Assembly (NCBI GenBank): GCA_031255425.1
Contig: JAIRSN010000044.1
Location: 1-20,651, forward strand
DNA: 20,651 bases
Direction of reading: 5' to 3'
Origin: Dysgonamonadaceae bacterium
GTDB taxonomy: Bacteria > Bacteroidota > Bacteroidia > Bacteroidales > Azobacteroidaceae
In this document: positions 15,668 to 20,651 of the stretch, one piece after another
How the letters are laid out: each line of letters begins with the position of its first letter
Numbering within the stretch: position 1 is the first letter of the stretch
Notes under the pieces: generated by a model
The model's database searches: none
Seen by the model: only the letters and a program-made list of their open reading frames with translations
What the model was told of the DNA's origin: nothing
Made by a program: the position numbers and the translations under genes

Positions 15668-16681
15668 ATGAGCACACAAAAGAGTTTATCAAAAAGGAAA
15701 TTGTTGCTGTCTTTCGTTTTGCTCCCAATCTGTTTGCTATCGTTACATTCTCAAACGCCTGTCGATTGGCGAGGCAAAATAAGCATTGGCGGAAATACGA
15801 CAAAAATCCACTGCAATATTAATCTGACGGAATCGGGCGAGTTATATTTACGGGCAGATACAATGGAGCTGACAGGCAATTATTCAGGCGAAAGCGGCTC
15901 TGCGATTTTCCTTTCGGCGAGTACGGACAGGGCTAACTTTATGCATGTTTCCGGCATGGCGGCGGGCACAACCGAAATACTCCCTGATGTCTTTGATGAT
16001 TGGGACGGTTCGCCGGTTGAACTTATAAAAGCACAAAAAGGACAAAGCAACGCGAACACATTCTTTGTCAGGGAAAAACAGGCGGAATGTAACCGTTACG
16101 CCACGTTTTTAGGACACGGAAACGAGACCGGCAACATGTTTTGGTATCTGTACGGTACACCTGTTTTGCCGCTGATTGTACAACTTGCCGGTCACACGCT
16201 GCTTGTAAACAATAACAGCGCGACCAATGGCGGTTATTGTTTTGTCCATTACGCATGGTACAAAGACGGTGAATTATTGAAAGAAGGTACGCACGCGAAT
16301 AACGGCGGCAGTTACTACACCGGTGGTGCGGAACTTGATGAAAACGCAGACTATACCGTAAAAGTTACGGGCGATAAAGGGAACATTTATTTTTCCTGCC
16401 CTTACCGTTATACTCCGGTGTCAATGCCAGTCAATGTTTTCGTTTATCCCAACCCTGTACCCCTAAACACCAAAGCGAGTATCCAGGTAGGAACGAATGA
16501 TGTTTCACTGTTGGACAATGCAACCGTTGAAATATACGATGTATCGGGACAGTATATTGGGAAAATAAATATCAATGGGCAATCGCTTGCCTCGTTGGAT
16601 TTGCCTGCAAAAGCAGGAATTTACCTGTTGAAATTCGGGGCAAAAGATTATGTAAAAACGCTTAAAATAATGGTGGAATGA
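15668..16681 (+). CDS. Exported protein with T9SS type A C-terminal sorting domain
   Basis: This is a 337-aa protein with a signal peptide (about residues 1-28, LLSFVLLPICLLSLHSQ). A beta-rich N-terminal region covers 30-170, an Ig-like module about 170-250 (YAWYKDGELLKEG...DYTVKVTG), and a T9SS type A (Por secretion tail) domain about 256-337. The hallmarks are VYPNPV (259-264), EIYDVSGQYIGK (288-299), KAGIYLLKF (315-323) and a final short beta-strand. Such proteins cross the outer membrane through T9SS and stay at the surface or are released. No catalytic motif is recognised. Its stop overlaps the next start by 4 bp (ATGA at 16678-16681), so translation is coupled. A functional host T9SS would be needed. 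Confidence 0.85.
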   Translation: MSTQKSLSKRKLLLSFVLLPICLLSLHSQTPVDWRGKISIGGNTTKIHCNINLTESGELYLRADTMELTGNYSGESGSAIFLSASTDRANFMHVSGMAAGTTEILPDVFDDWDGSPVELIKAQKGQSNANTFFVREKQAECNRYATFLGHGNETGNMFWYLYGTPVLPLIVQLAGHTLLVNNNSATNGGYCFVHYAWYKDGELLKEGTHANNGGSYYTGGAELDENADYTVKVTGDKGNIYFSCPYRYTPVSMPVNVFVYPNPVPLNTKASIQVGTNDVSLLDNATVEIYDVSGQYIGKININGQSLASLDLPAKAGIYLLKFGAKDYVKTLKIMVE

Positions 16682-18240
16682 AAAAAGGAAGAAACAGGAA
16701 GCATTTAGTATTAAGTAAGACATTTGCTTTAATGTTGAGTATGATGTTTCCCCATATCGCCTGTGCACAAACACCTGAAAACAGGCAGGGAACGGAATTA
16801 TCGGTTTATGATGAGCATGATACGGCGGCATTGGCGAATTATATGGAAACAGGTTACTGTCCGCACGAAATCGCTGTCTGGGGTACAGGTGGATTTTATT
16901 CCTTAGGCAGACAACTGCCTTTTGGAAGAAACAACAATGGATTTGGCAGCGCGTTTGGTGTGGGATATACTTACTTTTGGAGTAAAAATTGGAGTTTGTC
17001 TTCGGGTTTGGAATATGCTTTTTATCGGCACAAAGTCGGCATAACCGATTTTTCCGAGACATACGCGATTGTTGATATTTTGGGCAATCCGATTGACTAT
17101 AAAACACAAATTGACCGTTACAGCGAGACACAAAAATTGGGACTGTTGAACATTCCGCTGTCGATACAATATCAAACCGGCGGTAATCACAGATTCTATG
17201 CTTTGGCAGGCCTGAAAATCGGTTTGCCGATTTCCACAAAATACAGCGGCAGCAATGCTGTTTTAACTGCTTCGGGCTATTACCCCGATTACAATCAAAC
17301 GGAAATTTGGCAAAACGACTTGGGATACGGTATCTTCAACCTGCCCGAAAACAGCGGCAAATTGGACTTGAGCGTTTCGCTGTCGGGCACATTTGAAACA
17401 GGTCTAAAGTGGAATACAGGTATCGGCACGGCCCTTTATACAGGCGTTTTTGCAGATTACGGTTTTACGGATATGCGGAAAAGCGGTTACGCAGGAAAAG
17501 CTTTGGTAGAATACAACAGCATTGTACCAAATCAACCGAAAATGAATACTGCCTGCATTTTGTCCGGCCATTTTGCACCTGTGTCTTTCGGGTTTAAAGT
17601 AAAATTGGCATTTTCGGTGGGTTGCCGCGATTGGCTGCAAGCTAAAAGAGCGTATAAAAACATGCAATCAATCGGAAAACGGGAAAGCGATGATGATTTC
17701 TATGAGTTTGATACAGCCGCCTTACAAGCAGGCAGTTCAAAGACTGATACGACGCCTGTCAATCCGGTTGCTGTTATTTTCGCTGATACAATCCGGATTG
17801 AAGCGCCTGATTCTACTGCTGCCCGCGCCGAACAGGAACGCAGGGCTTATCTCGAAACAGCAAAAGAACGGCGAGAAAAATATAGTCAATCCATTCGCAA
17901 GTTGAATGGAAGCTTGGGCAATTACGCTTTGGGAATGGTTACGCTGACCGATGAACAAAAAGCCGTACTCGATGATTATTTCAAAGCGTTGGTTGAAAAT
18001 CCGACTTTTTCACTTGAAATTACCGGATATACCTGCGATTTGGGAACGGACGACGTTAATCTGCGTATTGGTCAGGAACGCGCCGACCTCGCCAAAGATT
18101 ATCTGGTGGAAAAAGGCATTGCGCCTCTCCGAACAGTCACATTCAGCAAAGGCGAATCGGAGCCGCTGTTACCGAATACAAGTGAAAAAAATCGAAGCGA
18201 AAACCGGCGGCTGGAAATCAAAATCAGGGAACATGAATAG
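16678..18240 (+). CDS. Outer-membrane barrel fused to OmpA peptidoglycan-binding domain
   Basis: This is a 520-aa protein. It has a signal peptide (about 1-30, ending IACAQ), an N-terminal outer-membrane beta-barrel region (about 60-330, alternating Gly/aromatic strands such as FGVGYTYFWSKNWSLSSGLEYAF), a charged helical linker (about 380-415), and an OmpA-like domain (about 430-517). The OmpA signature is ITGYTCDLGTDDVNLRIGQE, then RADLAKDYLVEKGI and NRRLEIKI. It would span the outer membrane and hold the peptidoglycan, a natural anchor for the two exported proteins encoded before it. The role as anchor is inferred from the operon. It ends before a strong terminator; the neighbouring gene is convergent. 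Confidence 0.88.
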   Translation: MKKGRNRKHLVLSKTFALMLSMMFPHIACAQTPENRQGTELSVYDEHDTAALANYMETGYCPHEIAVWGTGGFYSLGRQLPFGRNNNGFGSAFGVGYTYFWSKNWSLSSGLEYAFYRHKVGITDFSETYAIVDILGNPIDYKTQIDRYSETQKLGLLNIPLSIQYQTGGNHRFYALAGLKIGLPISTKYSGSNAVLTASGYYPDYNQTEIWQNDLGYGIFNLPENSGKLDLSVSLSGTFETGLKWNTGIGTALYTGVFADYGFTDMRKSGYAGKALVEYNSIVPNQPKMNTACILSGHFAPVSFGFKVKLAFSVGCRDWLQAKRAYKNMQSIGKRESDDDFYEFDTAALQAGSSKTDTTPVNPVAVIFADTIRIEAPDSTAARAEQERRAYLETAKERREKYSQSIRKLNGSLGNYALGMVTLTDEQKAVLDDYFKALVENPTFSLEITGYTCDLGTDDVNLRIGQERADLAKDYLVEKGIAPLRTVTFSKGESEPLLPNTSEKNRSENRRLEIKIREHE

Positions 18241-18494
18241 TTTTTCTTCATAAAGTTTGAGTACTGTTTATTGCGGAAACCCTGCCGGTCGCGAGATTGG
18301 CAGGGTTTAATTTCTATTATGATTTACATTTCATCTGCGTTTATGTCCAAAAAAAGACTACTTCTGCATGTAAAATACAATTTTCATTTGTTCGTTTTCC
18401 GCCTGTCTGTGAGAAGAAAAACTCAACTGTTCCTACGGTGTGGCCTATTTTTGTTCTAAAGTCTGACTTCTACTGTATTTCAATTTTTCCATTG
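18241..18494. other. Convergent intergenic region with terminator only
   Basis: Between the two convergent genes I see only the hairpin at 18277-18308 and AT-rich DNA. Short frames here (starting at 18271 and 18297) have no signal or motif and are judged spurious. Confidence 0.6.
18277..18308 (+). terminator. Rho-independent-like terminator of the surface-protein operon
   Basis: AAACCCTGCC (18277-18286) pairs perfectly with GGCAGGGTTT (18299-18308) around a 12-nt loop. TTTAATTT-type T-rich sequence follows. It sits 36 bp after the OmpA-like stop. Because the 5' arm begins with AAA it might also act, less strongly, on the opposite strand. Confidence 0.75.
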
Positions 18495-20651
18495 TCATAT
18501 CTTAAATCCTTTCGATTGTTTCTCTGATTCATATTTCGGGACACTGGCTGTCACAAGCCTGTCACTCATTGCTTCTTTGTAATCTTTCAGGCGTTCCGGT
18601 ATCGGATATGGCCCGGCATCCTGCTTTTGGGCGGGTTTATCCTCGCCCTCGTCCATCGGCTTTAATGACAGTTCTATTTTGCGTTCCAGTGCGGACACGC
18701 CCGCTTTCAAGGTACACAGTTCGTCTTCCTTATCCCAGATGGTGTTTTTTATTTCCTGCAATACAGGTATCCCTCTTGACAGTTCGACGTTCTTTTTTTC
18801 GTAATTTTCTATCAGGGCGGGTATTTTTTCCAAAGCACGGATAAAATACTCAACGGCTAATTTCGGCTCTCTGGCAATATATCCGTTGTTGAACGTGTAT
18901 TTTATATTGCCGTCGCCCTCAATATAAAACCTGTTTTGTGTCAGCGCCAAACCCTCTTTCAGGGTTTCTTCGGTTTTCACTGACAGTTTGAAGCCGTAGA
19001 GTTCGCCGATTTTATAATATTCACCGTGCGTGGTTGCGTTGTCATTGATTTTCTGTAATTTTTCGGCAAGCGCTTTTACATCCGTACTCTCAAAACCGTC
19101 TAATTTCAAAGGATTTAGTTTGTTGTCGCCCTTATCGTATTGCAGGCGGCTGTTGAATGTTTCCAAGTCTCCTTTCATCCGGGATATTAACTCGCTGTTG
19201 CCGTCAATTGAACGTAAAATGCCGTCTAATTTTAATGCGGATGTAGCTTTGTCCTTGTTAAAACTGTGCCGCTCGCTTTCAAGCGTGGCAACCTTTTTGT
19301 CTAACCGCACCTTTTCCAACAAATCGGTGTTGCCGGAGAGAATGGCGACATATTCGGAAAAATTCATGCCGTTTTCCTCGTCCAGGCTGCCTTCGTCGAT
19401 GGTACGTGTTTTTAAATTGTTGCTTTTGAGTTGAGAAATAAACAACTGCTTGTTGTGCAACAAATTGAACTTGTAAGCGTCAAGGCTTTTCTCAACGGCA
19501 TAGATAATTACATCTACTTTATTGCCGGCAAATTCTTTGGCGACTTTGTTGCCTTTTCTGATTGCCCTGCCTTCCCTTTGCTCCAAATCGGACGGTCGCC
19601 ACGGCGTGTCAAGGTGATGAACGGCGACGGCTCGTTCCTGTGCATTGACGCCTGTCCCCAACTTTTCAGTCGATCCGAACATAACGCGGATGCTTCCATT
19701 ATTCATTCCCTTAATCAAGGCTTTGCGGGCGTTTTCCGAGCCTGCCTCGTGGATAAATCGGATTTCGTGCGCGGGTATTTTGTGGTCTTCAACGAGTTTT
19801 CTTTTTATCTCGGAATAGATATTCCATTCGCCCGGCTTGTAGGTTCCCAAATCGCTGAAAACAAACTGCGTTCCTTTTTCTTTATCGTATTTTTTATGGT
19901 ATTCCGCTATCCTGGCAGCGCAGTGTGCAGCTTTGTTATCAACGTGGTCGGCGTATTTCTCCTGGTCTATCAGCCGCATATCGAGCGACATCAGCCGTGC
20001 ATAGTTGGTCGCTATCAGCATCCTTGCCTTGTCTTCCTTATCTGTTAGCGGCCTGCGCCCCAACAGTGCCGCATCGCCGCTTTTGGCAAAGGCTATCAGT
20101 TTTTGTGTAAATGCATCCTGTTCGGGTGTCTGAGGAATGTTGTGCAAAATTTCGTTCTTTTGCGGACGGTCTATGCCTATATCTTTTGCCGTGCGGAAAT
20201 CGGTAATTTCATTGTAGAATCCGGCAAGTTCGGGGACTTTGATAAAGTAACGGAAACGCTCTTTCTGCTTTATTTCGTTGGTGATGGTAAATTCGTAATC
20301 CGTCGTCTTTTTGGCAAAAACGGCTGCCCACGCATCAAAAGACTTGATGTTCTGACGTTCAAGTTCCCGCGGGCGCAAGTACTTGAATAAAAGATAGAGT
20401 TCCGTCAAAGAGTTGGAAATGGTTGTTCCCGAAAGAAAAGTAGCGCCCAAATCCCTGCCGGTGCGTTCCTGAATGGTGCGCAGGGCAAAAAGCATGTTTA
20501 ACGCCCTTTGGCTTCCGTCGGGATTGCCAAGCCCTGCGACACGGTCGTGCCGGGTGGTAAACATCAGGTTTTTAAACTTGTGGCTCTCATCGACAAAAAT
20601 ATGGTCGATACCCATTCGCTTGAAATCCACCGTATCATCGGTGCGGTTTTT
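18495..20651 (-). CDS. C-terminal part of a giant SNF2/DEAD-like helicase of a mobile element (partial)
   Basis: The frame runs to the window edge (minus strand, first residues [16 protein letters not shown]). At least 718 C-terminal residues are visible and the N-terminus is missing. Helicase motifs in the visible part: motif II DESH (21-24), motif [11 protein letters not shown] (73-80), motif V GTGVNAQ (333-339) and motif [13 protein letters not shown] (359-369). A long charged coiled-coil-like C-terminus follows (about 430-690). Proteins of this kind, often over 1,800 aa and with an N-terminal N6-adenine methyltransferase-like domain, occur in Bacteroidetes conjugative elements. Whether a methylase part exists lies outside the window. 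Codon use matches the element, not the Bat genes. A GTG at 20630 is not the true start. Confidence 0.88.
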   Translation of the reverse strand, partial: KNRTDDTVDFKRMGIDHIFVDESHKFKNLMFTTRHDRVAGLGNPDGSQRALNMLFALRTIQERTGRDLGATFLSGTTISNSLTELYLLFKYLRPRELERQNIKSFDAWAAVFAKKTTDYEFTITNEIKQKERFRYFIKVPELAGFYNEITDFRTAKDIGIDRPQKNEILHNIPQTPEQDAFTQKLIAFAKSGDAALLGRRPLTDKEDKARMLIATNYARLMSLDMRLIDQEKYADHVDNKAAHCAARIAEYHKKYDKEKGTQFVFSDLGTYKPGEWNIYSEIKRKLVEDHKIPAHEIRFIHEAGSENARKALIKGMNNGSIRVMFGSTEKLGTGVNAQERAVAVHHLDTPWRPSDLEQREGRAIRKGNKVAKEFAGNKVDVIIYAVEKSLDAYKFNLLHNKQLFISQLKSNNLKTRTIDEGSLDEENGMNFSEYVAILSGNTDLLEKVRLDKKVATLESERHSFNKDKATSALKLDGILRSIDGNSELISRMKGDLETFNSRLQYDKGDNKLNPLKLDGFESTDVKALAEKLQKINDNATTHGEYYKIGELYGFKLSVKTEETLKEGLALTQNRFYIEGDGNIKYTFNNGYIAREPKLAVEYFIRALEKIPALIENYEKKNVELSRGIPVLQEIKNTIWDKEDELCTLKAGVSALERKIELSLKPMDEGEDKPAQKQDAGPYPIPERLKDYKEAMSDRLVTASVPKYESEKQSKGFKI

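Noticed and set aside
18271..18527. Two short plus-strand frames after the OmpA-like gene
   Set aside because: They overlap the terminator hairpin, lack a promoter and overlap each other.
19431..20048. Plus-strand frame of 205 aa within the helicase gene
   Set aside because: It is antisense to conserved helicase motifs V and VI and lacks family features.

Overview
The window looks like a Bacteroidetes chromosome, most likely Bacteroidales. The reasons are a complete Bat (aerotolerance) operon, TAnnTTTG-type -7 promoter boxes, few Shine-Dalgarno sites, a type IX secretion (T9SS) sorting domain, and helix-turn-helix, primase and giant-helicase genes typical of Bacteroides-type integrative elements. 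The genus cannot be fixed from the sequence.

Region 1 (1-418) has no gene. It holds three 42-bp-period repeats with palindromic cores, then an AT-rich leader. Region 2 (419-8760) is a tight plus-strand operon: MoxR AAA+ ATPase, DUF58 protein, a membrane-anchored BatD-like protein, BatA, BatB (vWA/MIDAS proteins), BatC (TPR, Gln-rich tail), BatD and BatE (TPR plus SH3-like). Gaps are mostly 1-15 bp, with 69 bp between MoxR and DUF58. The set resembles a chaperone-ATPase acting with membrane-anchored metal-binding vWA proteins and periplasmic scaffolds in envelope or oxidative-stress fitness. Region 3 (8776-10044, minus) is a convergent CNNM/CorC-type membrane protein with DUF21, paired CBS and CorC_HlyC domains.

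Region 4 (10045-10979) is AT-rich and non-coding or degraded. It carries a strong promoter, a small ORF holding a (CA)15 microsatellite, a minus-strand promoter candidate and a very long hairpin. Base composition shifts here from GC-rich to AT-richer, so I place the left edge of a mobile element in this stretch, although no att site or integrase is visible.

Region 5 (10980-18240, plus) is element DNA. It runs HTH protein, TOPRIM primase/RecA-like helicase, second HTH protein, then three exported surface proteins: a repeat-rich fibre-like protein, a T9SS-sorted protein, and an OMP barrel fused to an OmpA peptidoglycan-binding domain. All six genes are closely spaced or overlapping, so they may form one operon, ending at a clear hairpin terminator (18277-18308). 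Region 6 (18495-20651, minus) is the C-terminal part of a very large SNF2/DEAD-like helicase, open at the window edge, of the kind carried by Bacteroidetes conjugative elements.

The most interesting feature is the three-gene surface module, embedded directly behind the element's replication genes. It may be a secreted, anchored fibre or adhesin encoded by the mobile element. This is an inference from domain content and gene order, not an established system.
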